From NCBI GenBank assembly GCA_035063885.1, contig JAPSFM010000022.1:1-60460 (forward strand): 60,460 nt of DNA, written 5' to 3'. Under the pieces are notes generated by a model. It did no database searches and was not told the DNA's origin. It saw only the letters and a list, made by a program, of their open reading frames with translations. The number at the start of each line of letters is the position of its first letter. The stretch's first letter is position 1. The position numbers and the translations under genes were made by a program. This stretch comes from CAADGY01 sp900696665 (GTDB lineage: Bacteria > Acidobacteriota > Terriglobia > Bryobacterales > Bryobacteraceae). This document shows positions 34,608-44,338 of the stretch, in pieces.

Positions 34608-36143
34608 ATGGCGGCTTCAAATCATCTGCTTACTTCGCTTCCGTGTTCTTCCTGCAATAGCCGGTCGCGCGCCTGCTGCGAGCCGGCAGTATCACGGAGG
34701 AATTTTCTCGCTTCGGGCGCCGCCGCGGCCATCACCCCGCTAGCGGCAGCGAGCCAGAATGCGGTACGCCAGGCGCCCATCGCGGACCCTCTGAAAATTC
34801 AGCCCGTTCTGACATACGAGATCCCCACCAGGCGGGAGGCAACGAGTTACCGGCCTTGGGGCGGGCTGCTCACCGAGCAGGACGCCGCTGCCGAGCGTGA
34901 GCGCATCGGGGCGGAATTGAAAGCGCTATCAAAAGCGGGCGGCTTCCAGTTCCTTCCGCTTGTTTCCGTCCAAACGCCGGAACAGGCGGGCCGGATTGCC
35001 CGGGAGGGGCATGATGCCGTGCTGATGTATGCGGCTTCGGGCGGTGTGAAAACGCTCGAGGCGCTCGTCACCCGGGACAAGTGGAGCTTGATGTTCCTCC
35101 GGCACCGCTCCGGGCCAGTTTACCTCTGGTATGAAATCGCACACCCACGATTTCTCCGCAAGACCGTGGATGAATTCGGACAGCCGGGGATGACTGTCAG
35201 CGATGTTGTCGTCGACAGCCAGTCAGACCTGGCCGGCAAACTTCGCGGGCTTTATGGGCTGAAGAACACGCTCGGCAAGCGCATGGTGGCGATTGGTGGT
35301 CCGAGTGGCTGGGGTGTGGGAGGAAAACTAGCGCCCGACCATGCCAAAAACGATTGGAAGTTCGATCTGCAAACGGTCAGCTACGACGAATTGGGAGAAC
35401 GCATCCAAAAGGCCCGCGCCGACGAGCGGCGGGTGAAACGCTGCGATGCGCTGGCGGACGATTATCTGGCGCAGAAAGAAGTCTCACTCGAGACGCCACG
35501 AGCCTTTGTCCGGAAAGCGTTCCTGTTGACCGATGTCTTCCGCGACTTGTTGGACGAAGCCCAGACGGATGCGCTGACAGTGAACCAGTGCATGGGGACC
35601 ATTATGAAAGTCTCCGAGACGACGGCCTGCCTGCCCCTAAGCATCCTCAACGACGAAGGCTACATGGCATTCTGCGAATCGGACTTCGTGGTGATTCCAT
35701 CCGGTGTCCTGCTGCATTACATATCGGGCAAGCCGGTTTTTCTGAACGACCCTACTCACCCGCACCATGGAGTAGTGACACTGGCGCATTGCACGGCCCC
35801 GCGTAAAATGGACGGCCGGCGCGCGGAGCCCGTTCGTGTGCTAACCCATTTTGAATCCGATTACGGCGCCGCGCCAAAGGTGGAGATGAGCAAGGGGCAG
35901 GTAATAACGAACCTGATTCCCGATTTTGGAAATCGCAACTGGACCGGCTTCGAAGGCGAGATCATCGACAACCCCTTCATGCCGATCTGCCGGTCTCAAA
36001 TCGACGTTACGATCAAGGGAGATACCGATACCTTACTCGAAGAAATGAAAGGCTTCCACTGGATGACCTCCTACGGCAGCTACCTGCGGGAAACCCAGTA
36101 CGCGCTATCGAAAATCGGGGTTGGAATGAAGATTCTCGCCTGA
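34608..36143 (+). CDS. Tat-exported L-fucose/L-arabinose isomerase-like protein
   Basis: A 511-residue protein. An unusual cysteine-rich leader of 28 residues (CSSC and ACCEP) precedes the twin-arginine segment SRRNFLASGAAAAITPLAA. The rest resembles the fucose/arabinose isomerase fold: KVSETTACLPLSILND, the acidic AFCESD-like metal region and VTLAHCTAPRKMDG. Isomerase activity is inferred; several such exported homologues occur in Planctomycetes and Acidobacteria with no known substrate. No alternative start exists near the Tat motif. Its 3' end overlaps the convergent hydrolase gene by 64 bases. Confidence 0.78.
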   Translation: MAASNHLLTSLPCSSCNSRSRACCEPAVSRRNFLASGAAAAITPLAAASQNAVRQAPIADPLKIQPVLTYEIPTRREATSYRPWGGLLTEQDAAAERERIGAELKALSKAGGFQFLPLVSVQTPEQAGRIAREGHDAVLMYAASGGVKTLEALVTRDKWSLMFLRHRSGPVYLWYEIAHPRFLRKTVDEFGQPGMTVSDVVVDSQSDLAGKLRGLYGLKNTLGKRMVAIGGPSGWGVGGKLAPDHAKNDWKFDLQTVSYDELGERIQKARADERRVKRCDALADDYLAQKEVSLETPRAFVRKAFLLTDVFRDLLDEAQTDALTVNQCMGTIMKVSETTACLPLSILNDEGYMAFCESDFVVIPSGVLLHYISGKPVFLNDPTHPHHGVVTLAHCTAPRKMDGRRAEPVRVLTHFESDYGAAPKVEMSKGQVITNLIPDFGNRNWTGFEGEIIDNPFMPICRSQIDVTIKGDTDTLLEEMKGFHWMTSYGSYLRETQYALSKIGVGMKILA

Positions 36144-37021
36144 GCCGAATTCTCCGCGCGGGGGCCACCAAGTACGCGCAGAATTTCCGGAGTGAAGGAA
36201 TCGAACAACTCGCCGGCGCCGTGCGTAACAAGGTCGAGTGACCGCAACTTCACCTCAACACCTGCTGTTTTCAAGCGGCGCGCAAAGGGGAGAATATTTT
36301 CTTCAGGAAGAACCTTCGGATCACGAGTTTCATAAAGCCCCAGCCAGCGGGTGTTGCCCAGAAGCCGCCGTATTTCTCCATCGCTCATGGACTGCATACG
36401 GCGCAAGGGATCATAATACGCCGTCGCTTTCCGGAAGGAGGTGTCGCTGCCCGGATTTCCGGGGCACTTCGACGCGGGGCTAAACGCGAATGCCTCGGCG
36501 ATTCCCGTCACCCGGTCCGCTCCAGCAGGGCACCTGTACATGGACTCAAGGGACACCACTCCCGCGATGACGACTGCGCTTTGAAAGCGTGCCTGACCCG
36601 ATAGAAGCAGGTTCAGCAATATCAGGTTGCCTGCCGAATTCGAAATCGCGTGGAAGCTACGCACGCCGCCTTTCTCGAGGTGCCGCATCAAGGCCACCAC
36701 CGACCGGCAACTTTCCGGGTTACCCCACATGCCATTCGAGCGGGTAGCGGTGTGGTTGCTTTGAGCAATCGTATATCCGGCGGCTGACAGGCGGTCCATT
36801 AGTCCGCGAAGCGGGCTGTGCCGCTCCCAGGTAGAGGTTGTGGATTCCACCGTGTGCCCGTTGCCATGCAGAATCACAACCGCTTCGCCGGCATGCAGGT
36901 CGCGCGGGGGTCGCCGGATGAAACACCACTCACCGCCAACCTGAAGGCGTTCCATTCCGGTGGCATCCAGCGTGAAGACCTGCGTGGTAATCAAGAGTAC
37001 CAACGGTGCGAAGAACCTCAC
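36080..37021 (-). CDS. Exported alpha/beta-hydrolase
   Basis: About 313 residues. A signal peptide (FFAPLVLLITTQVFTLDA) is followed by an alpha/beta-hydrolase fold: oxyanion-hole region VVILHGNGHTVE, nucleophile elbow AISNSAGNLI, and a late VTHGAGELFD supplying the histidine. I chose the GTG start at 37021 because AAGAGGAGGAGCA sits directly before it; an ATG at 37051 would lie upstream of that site. Substrate unknown, esterase or lipase-like. Convergent with the isomerase-like gene and divergent from the gene at 37102. Confidence 0.78.
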   Translation of the reverse strand: MRFFAPLVLLITTQVFTLDATGMERLQVGGEWCFIRRPPRDLHAGEAVVILHGNGHTVESTTSTWERHSPLRGLMDRLSAAGYTIAQSNHTATRSNGMWGNPESCRSVVALMRHLEKGGVRSFHAISNSAGNLILLNLLLSGQARFQSAVVIAGVVSLESMYRCPAGADRVTGIAEAFAFSPASKCPGNPGSDTSFRKATAYYDPLRRMQSMSDGEIRRLLGNTRWLGLYETRDPKVLPEENILPFARRLKTAGVEVKLRSLDLVTHGAGELFDSFTPEILRVLGGPRAENSAQARIFIPTPIFDSAYWVSRR

Positions 37022-37101
37022 TGCTCCTCCTCTTGAAATATTAGCTGGCAAAGTTTCCAGTGGGGCTTTTCTGATACGCTATTCTCCATTCCTGGTTTCT
37101 C

Positions 37102-38337
37102 ATGAATCGACGCACATTTCTCGCTCTCTCCGGCTCCTCAATGCTAGTGGATGCCTCTCAGTCCGGTCCACCGAAGAAGATTGCCGCAATCATCACCGAG
37201 TACCGGCCCGGTTCGCACGCCGACGTGATCGTCGGAAAATATCTGGAGGGCTACAATCAGGACGACCGGCCCCCCTACCCCCGCTCGAAGATCGTCTCGA
37301 TGTTCACGGAGCAGGTGCCGAAGGCTGATATGAGCCGTGAACGGGCAAGAAAATATGGTGTTCCGATCTTTCGTACCGTCTATGATGCCTTGACGCTGGG
37401 AGGTGACAAATTAGCCGTGGACGGCGTTCTGCTGATCGGAGAACACGGCGATTATCCGATGAACGACAAGGAACAGACACTTTACCCGCGATTCGAGATG
37501 TTTCTAAAGATCACCGACGTTTTCCGGAAGTACGGCAGGGCGGTTCCGGTGTTCAACGATAAGCACCTCTCGTGGAACTGGCGTCAGGCGAAACGCATGG
37601 TGGAGATTTCGCGCGAACTTGGCTTTCCGATGCTCGCCGGCTCGTCCGCGCCGGTCGCATGGCGTGTTCCAGCAGTCGACACCCCTTATGGAGCGCGGCA
37701 GCATCATGCCGTTGCAATCTCTTATAGCGGACTCGATATCTACGGTTTCCATGTACTCGAAGCGCTTCAGTGCATGGTAGAACGGCGTGCGGGAGGCGAA
37801 ACGGGCGTTCGCGCCGTGCAGTGCCTGGAAAGTCAGGACTGCTGGAATTTCATCGAACAGAACGGTTGGGTGAAACGGCTCTTCAATTCGGCGATCACCC
37901 ACAGCAACACACGCAAGCCGGGAGATCCGAAAGAACTCGTCAAGAAACCTGCGGTGTTTGCCATCGACTACAACGACGGACTGAAGGCAGCGGCCTTCCT
38001 GTTAACCGGCCTCGTTGAGGACTTCACGGTTGCGGTGGACGTGGAGGGGGCCTCGCAGCCTGTAGCTACACTCATGAATCTTCAGCCAGGCCGGCCTCAC
38101 CATCATTTCGGCTGTCTGGTTAAGAACATTGAAATCCTGTTTGAAACCGGCAAGCCGCCCTATCCTGTGGAGCGCACCATGCTGACAAGCGGCATCCTTG
38201 ATTTTGCGCTGGAGTCTCGGATACAAGGCTACCGGAAACTTGAAACGCCGGAATTGGCAACAGTGAAGTACCGAGGCACGAAGGACTCGCACTTCTGTAC
38301 CACCGGATGGGGACCGGACGGAAAACGTCTGGACTAG
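37102..38337 (+). CDS. Tat-exported conserved protein of unknown function
   Basis: A 411-residue protein with a twin-arginine start (NRRTFLALSGSSMLVDA). Next is a Rossmann-like beginning KKIAAIITEYRPGSHADVIVGKYLEGY. Conserved-looking blocks are GVLLIGEHGDYPMNDKEQ, VPVFNDKHLSWNW, MLAGSSAPVAWRVP and RPHHHFGCLVKNIE. From memory, similar proteins occur in Planctomycetes and Acidobacteria beside sugar-degradation genes and are annotated hypothetical. The HGDYP and HHHF motifs hint at metal binding. No function assigned. Confidence 0.72.
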   Translation: MNRRTFLALSGSSMLVDASQSGPPKKIAAIITEYRPGSHADVIVGKYLEGYNQDDRPPYPRSKIVSMFTEQVPKADMSRERARKYGVPIFRTVYDALTLGGDKLAVDGVLLIGEHGDYPMNDKEQTLYPRFEMFLKITDVFRKYGRAVPVFNDKHLSWNWRQAKRMVEISRELGFPMLAGSSAPVAWRVPAVDTPYGARQHHAVAISYSGLDIYGFHVLEALQCMVERRAGGETGVRAVQCLESQDCWNFIEQNGWVKRLFNSAITHSNTRKPGDPKELVKKPAVFAIDYNDGLKAAAFLLTGLVEDFTVAVDVEGASQPVATLMNLQPGRPHHHFGCLVKNIEILFETGKPPYPVERTMLTSGILDFALESRIQGYRKLETPELATVKYRGTKDSHFCTTGWGPDGKRLD

Positions 38338-38357
38338 TAGCCGTCCGGCCGGGGGAC

Positions 38358-39662
38358 TTACACTTTATCCGGTACTACGTAAGGTTTACGATAGTCGCGG
38401 GTCAATAGTTTGCTCGCCGCCGCGTCGTTCACAAACTGGCCCGCCTGCGCATTGAAGGTCAGCTTTCGCCCCACCCGGTAAGCGATGTTCGCCAGGTGGC
38501 AGAGATCGGCGGAAATGACGCCTAGTTCCACATCTGCGGTGAGGTCTTTATAATTGCGGCTCCGGATGGCTTTGGCGAAGTTGTCCATGTGTGCCATGGT
38601 CGAGCTTACTCCACGCTCGGCCTTTTCATCCATTACCTTTTCATGCTTTTCGCCTTTGTAGACCTGGAATCCACTGCCGTCCACTGACATATATCCGTCG
38701 GCGCCGTAGAATAAATCTCCTACCGTGTTGCGGCCCTGCCTGGGCATGGCCTGAGTTCCATCTGTAAAAATTCCGCGCACTTCGAAATCAATCTGCATCC
38801 CGCCGTAATCGAAGCTTGCGTATTGTGTGTTCGGCGTCTCCTGATCGTCATCGTAGACATACTTTCCGCCGAAAGAGACAACCGATTTGGGATATGCCAC
38901 CCCCAGACCCCAGCGGGCGATGTCCATCTCATGCACGCCCTGGTTGCCGATGTCCCCGTTCCCTGTATCCCAGAACCAGTGCCAGTTGTATTTGAACCGA
39001 TTCTCATTGAACGGGCGCATGGGAGCAGGACCGAGAAAGAGATCCCAATTCACACCCGGCGGCACGGGTCCGTCGGGCTTGTGACCGATCGAGGGCCGGC
39101 GCTTGTAGCACAATCCCTTGGCAAGATAGACCTTGCCGATCACGCCTTCCTTCAAAAGCTGCATGGCACGGATCACTATCGGCACCGTACGGCTTTGCGA
39201 GCCGATTTGAACCATGCGGTTGTACTTCCGGGCAGCCTCCACCATTTTCTTGCCTTCCCAGACGTTATGGCAGGCCGGCTTCTCGATATATACATCTTTT
39301 CCCGCCTGGCACGCCCAGATGGTTGCCAACGCATGCCAATGGTTGGGCAGCGGCATCGATACCGCGTCAATATCTTTATCCTCGAAGAGCTTCCGCATTT
39401 CGACGTAGCCCTTCGTCTTCTCGCCCGTAGTTTTTTCGGCAAGGGCCTGGCCGCGTTCGAGGGCAGCCTGGTCTACATCGCAAAGTGCGACGATTCGCGA
39501 CCCCGGAACTTTCGCCCACTCGGTGACGTGGGCGCGCCCACGCCCGCCGAGCCCCACCACGGCAACGTTCACCCGGTCATTAGCCCCTAGTATCCGGGAG
39601 GCCGAACCAGCGACGGCGGCTACCGCCGCACCTTGAAGAAAACTGCGCCTGTTCTGCTTCAT
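38358..39662 (-). CDS. Tat-exported Gfo/Idh/MocA family oxidoreductase
   Basis: A 434-residue NAD(P)-dependent oxidoreductase. The Tat signal NRRSFLQGAAVAAVAG is followed by the dinucleotide-binding VNVAVVGLGGRGRAH. The catalytic region is VYIEKPACHNVWEG, with the conserved lysine in EKP. The C-terminal domain contains the family motif GNGDIGNQGVHEMDIARW. Exported members of this family carry tightly bound cofactor and act on sugars or glycosides. It converges on the unknown protein gene at 37102-38337 with a 20-base gap. Confidence 0.9.
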   Translation of the reverse strand: MKQNRRSFLQGAAVAAVAGSASRILGANDRVNVAVVGLGGRGRAHVTEWAKVPGSRIVALCDVDQAALERGQALAEKTTGEKTKGYVEMRKLFEDKDIDAVSMPLPNHWHALATIWACQAGKDVYIEKPACHNVWEGKKMVEAARKYNRMVQIGSQSRTVPIVIRAMQLLKEGVIGKVYLAKGLCYKRRPSIGHKPDGPVPPGVNWDLFLGPAPMRPFNENRFKYNWHWFWDTGNGDIGNQGVHEMDIARWGLGVAYPKSVVSFGGKYVYDDDQETPNTQYASFDYGGMQIDFEVRGIFTDGTQAMPRQGRNTVGDLFYGADGYMSVDGSGFQVYKGEKHEKVMDEKAERGVSSTMAHMDNFAKAIRSRNYKDLTADVELGVISADLCHLANIAYRVGRKLTFNAQAGQFVNDAAASKLLTRDYRKPYVVPDKV

Positions 39663-39814
39663 TTCGAGGAGTTACTCCTACTTTGGATGTTACCTGAGAA
39701 AAGAGTCCAGCTTCAAATGGAGCAATGCCGGAATCACACGTCGACTCCGCCGCGGTCGCAGCGCTACATTTGTTTCCGGTCATGATCGGCAGGGCGTGGT
39801 TATCGGCGTTGTGT

Positions 39815-40630
39815 TTAAAACAGCCAGCCGAGCGGGTACCGCCCCGGCATCGGAAGGTGGCGGCTTTTCCTGCCCGGTGCGGGACCCGGCCCATCGCTTG
39901 AGGGCCGGCGGGGCGGCAGTTGCGTAAACGCCACTTCCTCTTCCGTGAAGTGGATCGGGCGGTCGAGGACCATTTCCACCGTGGTTCCCTTGGCCAATAC
40001 CGCCTCCGGGCCGCGTGAAAGCAGCACACCGACGATTCCCGCCGTAGCGCCGGCCGCCGCTCCGATACCAGCGCCCATCCCAGCGCGGCCCGCGGTGCTT
40101 CCGGCAATCACTCCGACCGACGCACCCGCGGCAGTGGCCTCACCAACTGTGCGAGCATCACCACCTTTGTTGCCTTCGCTCTTGATCTTGCCTTCGCTCC
40201 TGTCGAGTTCTTCACTAGCGCGTCCATCCAGGCCGCCGATGCGCGCGCGGAAGTCCCGTGTGACCCCATTGGGAAGCGTCAGCGAATCAAACCGCAGGTA
40301 CAACTCGCCTCTGCCTTTGAGACGCCCAGGACGTTTCACTTGGGTGACCGTGCCCGCGACATAGCTTCCCGGAGGAATAACGATGCGGCCTCTGGTCAGG
40401 ATCGGGAAGACAGTCTCCAGGTAGACGCGGTCGCCTTCGGCCGCATGCTTGGTACTGATGCTGTTGATAAGGTTAAGCGGAATGCGAGTTCCCGGCTCCA
40501 CCACATATTCGCCGGCAGTACTCGCCTCAGGTGCTTCCACCCAACGCGCCGATTCCTTCTTCTCCTGGCCGGCTTCCTGCCCGTATACAAGGCAACAACC
40601 GAAAATCACCACTGCCAGCGGATATCGCAT
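39815..40630 (-). CDS. Secreted protein with TrbI-like barrel and glycine-zipper region
   Basis: About 271 residues with a signal peptide (YPLAVVIFGCCLVYG). The middle (VEPGTRIPLNLINSISTKHAAEGDRVYLETVFPI) resembles the beta-barrel of conjugation/type IV protein TrbI seen in many acidobacterial envelope proteins. It is followed by a glycine/alanine-rich helix pair (AGMGAGIGAAAGATAGIVGVLL) that may insert in a membrane, and a proline-rich tail. The start at 40630 is set by GGGGAG eight bases upstream rather than the open frame to 40663. Function unknown; envelope location inferred. Confidence 0.65.
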   Translation of the reverse strand: MRYPLAVVIFGCCLVYGQEAGQEKKESARWVEAPEASTAGEYVVEPGTRIPLNLINSISTKHAAEGDRVYLETVFPILTRGRIVIPPGSYVAGTVTQVKRPGRLKGRGELYLRFDSLTLPNGVTRDFRARIGGLDGRASEELDRSEGKIKSEGNKGGDARTVGEATAAGASVGVIAGSTAGRAGMGAGIGAAAGATAGIVGVLLSRGPEAVLAKGTTVEMVLDRPIHFTEEEVAFTQLPPRRPSSDGPGPAPGRKSRHLPMPGRYPLGWLF

Positions 40631-40681
40631 AGATACTCCCCAACCATTGTAAACGTGCCCCACGGTGCCGGGGTTACGCTA

Positions 40682-41500
40682 CTATTCCGGCTTGGGAGGC
40701 GCTGGATTCGGATTCACCGGTAAATGCAGTCCTTCCCGGCTGGCCTGCTCGCCCATCAATACGCGAATCTCTGGATTCTCGCGGATATCATCCGGAAGCT
40801 TGACGTTGATCTGATACAGCCCCGCTGATTCCGGCGTCACGCCGGCATATTCGATCCGGGCACGCTCCACCGGCTCACCGTCAATCAGCAAAGTCAGCTT
40901 GGAGCGGTCTTCGATCCATGCAGCCTGTGTTACGATTTCCCCCGAACGGAACCAGGGCTTCGTTCGCCCTAGGCCGGTCAGATAGAGCACTACAACTTCG
41001 CCGGGCTTGGCCGGATTCTCTTTGGTAACAGTCTCGTCGTCACGGGTCGCCACAACCGTCTCGTCATCCAATTGAAAGAAAGCGGGCGCAGCCGGGCGCA
41101 GTTCGACCTCCGCCTTCGGGCCCACCGCACCGTCCAGTGTCACCCGAACGGTTGCCGGACCGGGCAGCAGGTCCGCCGGAACGAGAAAGTTGATCTGTCC
41201 CGGCGAAACGAAATAAATGCACGCTGGAATATTGTTGACGGCTACTCGCACGCCGGTCTGGGGCAATATCGTCGGCATGTTGCCGCCGCGAATGTCGTCC
41301 CCGGAAATGCTGCGCTGGTTCCAGGAAAGCCCCGTGCCGTAGATGCTCGCAATCGTATTGGGAGCCAACTCAGCCACATTACTCGCCGCATTGACCACGC
41401 TCGCAGAGGAATAAGTAATGGCCACGCGTTGCCCGCTCTCTGCCGCCTGAAGCATAGGCGAAAGAACGAACAAGGCCAGCAGCGGAATCGCTGCTTTCAT
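40682..41500 (-). CDS. Secreted TIGR03437-type beta-sandwich protein
   Basis: A 272-residue protein: signal peptide (IPLLALFVLSPMLQA) plus one TIGR03437 domain running from VVNAASNVAELAPNTIASIYGTGLS through CIYFVSPGQINFLVPADLLPG to EYAGVTPESAGLYQINVKLPDDI. The family is highly expanded in Solibacter, where it caps surface proteins; its biochemical role is unknown. Last of three related minus-strand genes with gaps of 10 and 33 bases, so probably one operon. Confidence 0.85.
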   Translation of the reverse strand: MKAAIPLLALFVLSPMLQAAESGQRVAITYSSASVVNAASNVAELAPNTIASIYGTGLSWNQRSISGDDIRGGNMPTILPQTGVRVAVNNIPACIYFVSPGQINFLVPADLLPGPATVRVTLDGAVGPKAEVELRPAAPAFFQLDDETVVATRDDETVTKENPAKPGEVVVLYLTGLGRTKPWFRSGEIVTQAAWIEDRSKLTLLIDGEPVERARIEYAGVTPESAGLYQINVKLPDDIRENPEIRVLMGEQASREGLHLPVNPNPAPPKPE

Positions 41501-41533
41501 AGGACTAGGATGTTGTACCTAGTTCCGATTCTA

Positions 41534-42910
41534 CTATCTTTTTACCGGAACCATCACACCGCTCTGGGACTCCAGACCGCCAATGCGAATTACCACCGGA
41601 ACATCGCCGTCCGCCAGCGATTCGGGAAGCCGGACATTGAACTGAAACAGGCCGCTGATTGACGTGGGTGCGATGCCGCCATAGAGAACATCCTCGGCCC
41701 GCAGCGTGGTTCCACCGATGGCGACAGTGAAAGGATCGCGAATGCGAGCCCCTTCGGGGGGACGCTCGCCTGCCTGATAGACCGGTTCGGTGACACCGAA
41801 ACCCGTGCCATACAGCTCAACGATTTCCCCCGGCCGTGCGGGTCTGCCCTCCTGGATCACGTTCGGATTGGCGATGGGCTGTCCTGTCCCGGGCACAATG
41901 GCGGCGACGCTCTTGGAACTCCCAAACGTAAACAACGCGGGGGCGTGGTTGTGCATTTGAATGGTGACCGGATCGCTAGCCATCTGATTGGGGGCTCCGG
42001 GGTTGGCAAGCACACGCACCTGGACCGGGCCCGATACCGGTATCGTCGGAACCTGCGCGTTAATCTGGTCCCCTTGCACATACACCACCGGCGCGCGCTG
42101 TCCGTTGATCTCCACGGCCATGCAGGCGAGTTCCTTTGGAAAGTTGCCACGGTCGAAATCGCCGGTTCCCGCCGCCCGCATCTGTCCGGCGCGGGCGAAC
42201 CCTTCGCCGAATATGCTGACAATCGTGTTCAGCGCGATCCCGGGCTGGTAGGTGGCCGCGTTCACTACCGCGCGAATCGACGGCTTCACGGCCGCACTGC
42301 ATCCTCCGACGCGAAGTGCTGTAGTGTATATCCTGTCGCCAGCGCTGGTACCGTTTCCGTTTGCGGCGTTTCCAGACGCATAGAAGACTACATCCCCGGC
42401 GCCGGTTGCGGGTGGCATCCATTCGACATCCCACCAGACGCCACCGGAAGTCCCGTTGCGGGTCGATTCAGCCGTATGACTGGCGAACTGGAGCGTACCT
42501 TCGGCGCAGGGTGGAAGGCTTCCGCGGGGTGAACCGTCGTCGCACTCCACCCGCACACTGGCGGACGGGGTGAAGGAGCCGGCTGTTTTCGTTTCGTCAC
42601 TGGCGGTCCGCGCCGTTAACTGGAAGCCCCAGCGCTGTGCCTCCGGATGTTCGACACGCACTCGAATAGTCTGCTTCTGGCCGGGTTTGTAGTAGGCGCT
42701 CTCAATGACAACGCGCCCGCGGTTGTCTGAATTCGTGGGCGCAAAGCTCTGGTGGCATGCCGTGCAACTCAAGCCGCCGTCTACCTGGGCGCCCGTTCTC
42801 TTCAAAACCGGATTGGGCGCCGCCGGTAGGGATCCGCTGTTCCCAAACAACAACAGCGGACTGTTGGCGATCGTGAGGACCACGTACAACCTCAAAGTGG
42901 TAGGGGTCAT
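41534..42910 (-). CDS. Secreted CxxCH / Reeler-like / TIGR03437 protein
   Basis: A 458-residue protein in three parts. After the signal peptide comes a c-type heme motif CTACH near residue 49. Then follows a Reeler-like (choice-of-anchor V type) beta domain of about 150 residues (YKPGQKQTIRVRVEHPEAQRWGFQLTARTAS, DVVFYASGNAANGNG, AGDRIYTTALRV). A TIGR03437 domain (VVNAATYQPGIALNTIVSIFGEGFA to GLFQFNVRLPESLADGDVPV) completes it. If heme is attached, this is an exported cytochrome-like surface protein. It is a paralogue of the upstream gene, with a 10-base gap. Confidence 0.82.
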   Translation of the reverse strand: MTPTTLRLYVVLTIANSPLLLFGNSGSLPAAPNPVLKRTGAQVDGGLSCTACHQSFAPTNSDNRGRVVIESAYYKPGQKQTIRVRVEHPEAQRWGFQLTARTASDETKTAGSFTPSASVRVECDDGSPRGSLPPCAEGTLQFASHTAESTRNGTSGGVWWDVEWMPPATGAGDVVFYASGNAANGNGTSAGDRIYTTALRVGGCSAAVKPSIRAVVNAATYQPGIALNTIVSIFGEGFARAGQMRAAGTGDFDRGNFPKELACMAVEINGQRAPVVYVQGDQINAQVPTIPVSGPVQVRVLANPGAPNQMASDPVTIQMHNHAPALFTFGSSKSVAAIVPGTGQPIANPNVIQEGRPARPGEIVELYGTGFGVTEPVYQAGERPPEGARIRDPFTVAIGGTTLRAEDVLYGGIAPTSISGLFQFNVRLPESLADGDVPVVIRIGGLESQSGVMVPVKR

Positions 42911-42920
42911 AAGGTTTGCT

Positions 42921-44267
42921 CTAGTAATAGGTCCCTCCCGCGGGAGTCTCTGGCTGCGGCTGAGGTTGAGTCTGGGCCTGCGCCGCTCGAATAGTGATAA
43001 AGGCGTTCGGTTGTGTCTGCAGGGAGCCGATTTGTGCGGTTACCGCTACGTCGCCGCTTTGAAGCGTCTGTGGCACAACTACATTGATCTGATATAGCCC
43101 GGCGCAACACGTGCTCACACCGGCATAGTCCACCGTGGCAGCCGTTTCACCGAAACGCACCGTTATGTTCTCGCGGATGCGTGCGGCACCCGGCGGAATT
43201 TGCCCTACTGGCACAGCGGGATCGGTGGGACCGAGGCCCGTAGCGTACAAAATGATGGTCTCGCCCGGAGCCGCGGGCGTCGAGTCTTGGATAAGGCCGG
43301 CCTTGCCGATGGGAGTAGCGGACAAACCGGAGCGTGCCGGCGGGTGCTGTGCAGCGATGTATCTCCTGCCCTCGGCATCGTACATGAAGAATGCGGGAGC
43401 GATGGCCTGGGAGGTCACGGTGGAGGCTTCGCTCGTGCCCGCCGGTGTCTTCACTTCCACCCGCACTGGTCCCGAGGATGTGCCGCCGGGCGCAAGAACG
43501 TTGATCTGACTGGGGCCCAGGTAGCCGATGGGCGACGCTCTTCCGTCGATCTCGACGCGCACGCCTTCGAGTTCGGTCGGCAGCGTGTTACCGTTGACTA
43601 AATCAGAGCCGAGAAGGAAACGCTCGGCGGAAGCAAGGTTCGACCCGAACACAGACACCCACGTACCGGCGGCGATCTGCGGCTGAAAGCTGGCGCCGTT
43701 CACTACACCGTTTAGTCCGATCGTAGGACGAGGTTGCTGCGAACCGGCGGCGGTTAGCGTGAGACTGCCACTGTGAATGCGATCGCCTGTATTGAATCCG
43801 TTTCCGTTCGCGGCATTGCCCGCCGCATAGATCGTGATATCGCCCGAAGCGCTAGCGGGGGGTGTCCATTCGAACGTGAAGGTGCTGTTGCTGGACGGTG
43901 TATTGTGTTCGATGAACTGTAAGCCAGCGGCGGAAATGACCTGCATGCCGGCGCCCGCCGTGAAGGCACCTGCCTGCTGATTGTCGGCCGTCCGCGCGGT
44001 TGCCTGAAATCCATACACGTTGGCCGCGTCGGTGATCCGCACCGTAATCTGTTGTGCCTGGCCGGGGGTGTAGGTAGTTCCCGAGGCGGCTGTTATCGCG
44101 ATGCTGGAACCGGCTGCGCTTCCGGCATGGCACTCCGTGCAGAGGCCGCCACCGGGCGCCCCTGATTTGTTAGCCGGCGGACCCATGGCGAATCCGTATA
44201 TCAGCGCCGGAATCACGGCTAACAACAGAACCGTCTTTACAATTCTTATGCTTCTTTGTTGTTTCAT
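42921..44267 (-). CDS. Secreted CxxCH / Reeler-like / TIGR03437 protein (paralogue)
   Basis: A 448-residue protein with the same architecture as its downstream neighbour: signal peptide, CTECH near residue 39, Reeler-like domain (YTPGQAQQITVRITDAANVYGFQATARTA, ITIYAAGNAANGNGFNTGDRIHSGSL) and TIGR03437 domain (VVNGASFQPQIAAGTWVSVFGSNLA to CCAGLYQINVVVPQTLQSGDVAV). The C-terminus is a Gln/Pro repeat (QAQTQPQPQPETP) that may span the wall or be a linker. First gene of the three-gene set. Confidence 0.82.
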   Translation of the reverse strand: MKQQRSIRIVKTVLLLAVIPALIYGFAMGPPANKSGAPGGGLCTECHAGSAAGSSIAITAASGTTYTPGQAQQITVRITDAANVYGFQATARTADNQQAGAFTAGAGMQVISAAGLQFIEHNTPSSNSTFTFEWTPPASASGDITIYAAGNAANGNGFNTGDRIHSGSLTLTAAGSQQPRPTIGLNGVVNGASFQPQIAAGTWVSVFGSNLASAERFLLGSDLVNGNTLPTELEGVRVEIDGRASPIGYLGPSQINVLAPGGTSSGPVRVEVKTPAGTSEASTVTSQAIAPAFFMYDAEGRRYIAAQHPPARSGLSATPIGKAGLIQDSTPAAPGETIILYATGLGPTDPAVPVGQIPPGAARIRENITVRFGETAATVDYAGVSTCCAGLYQINVVVPQTLQSGDVAVTAQIGSLQTQPNAFITIRAAQAQTQPQPQPETPAGGTYY

Positions 44268-44338
44268 GGCCCAGTTTTCCAGATCAGTTTAACCGGGAAA
44301 TCCGGAAATACTGATGAAACAGGGCTAGATTTCACAAG

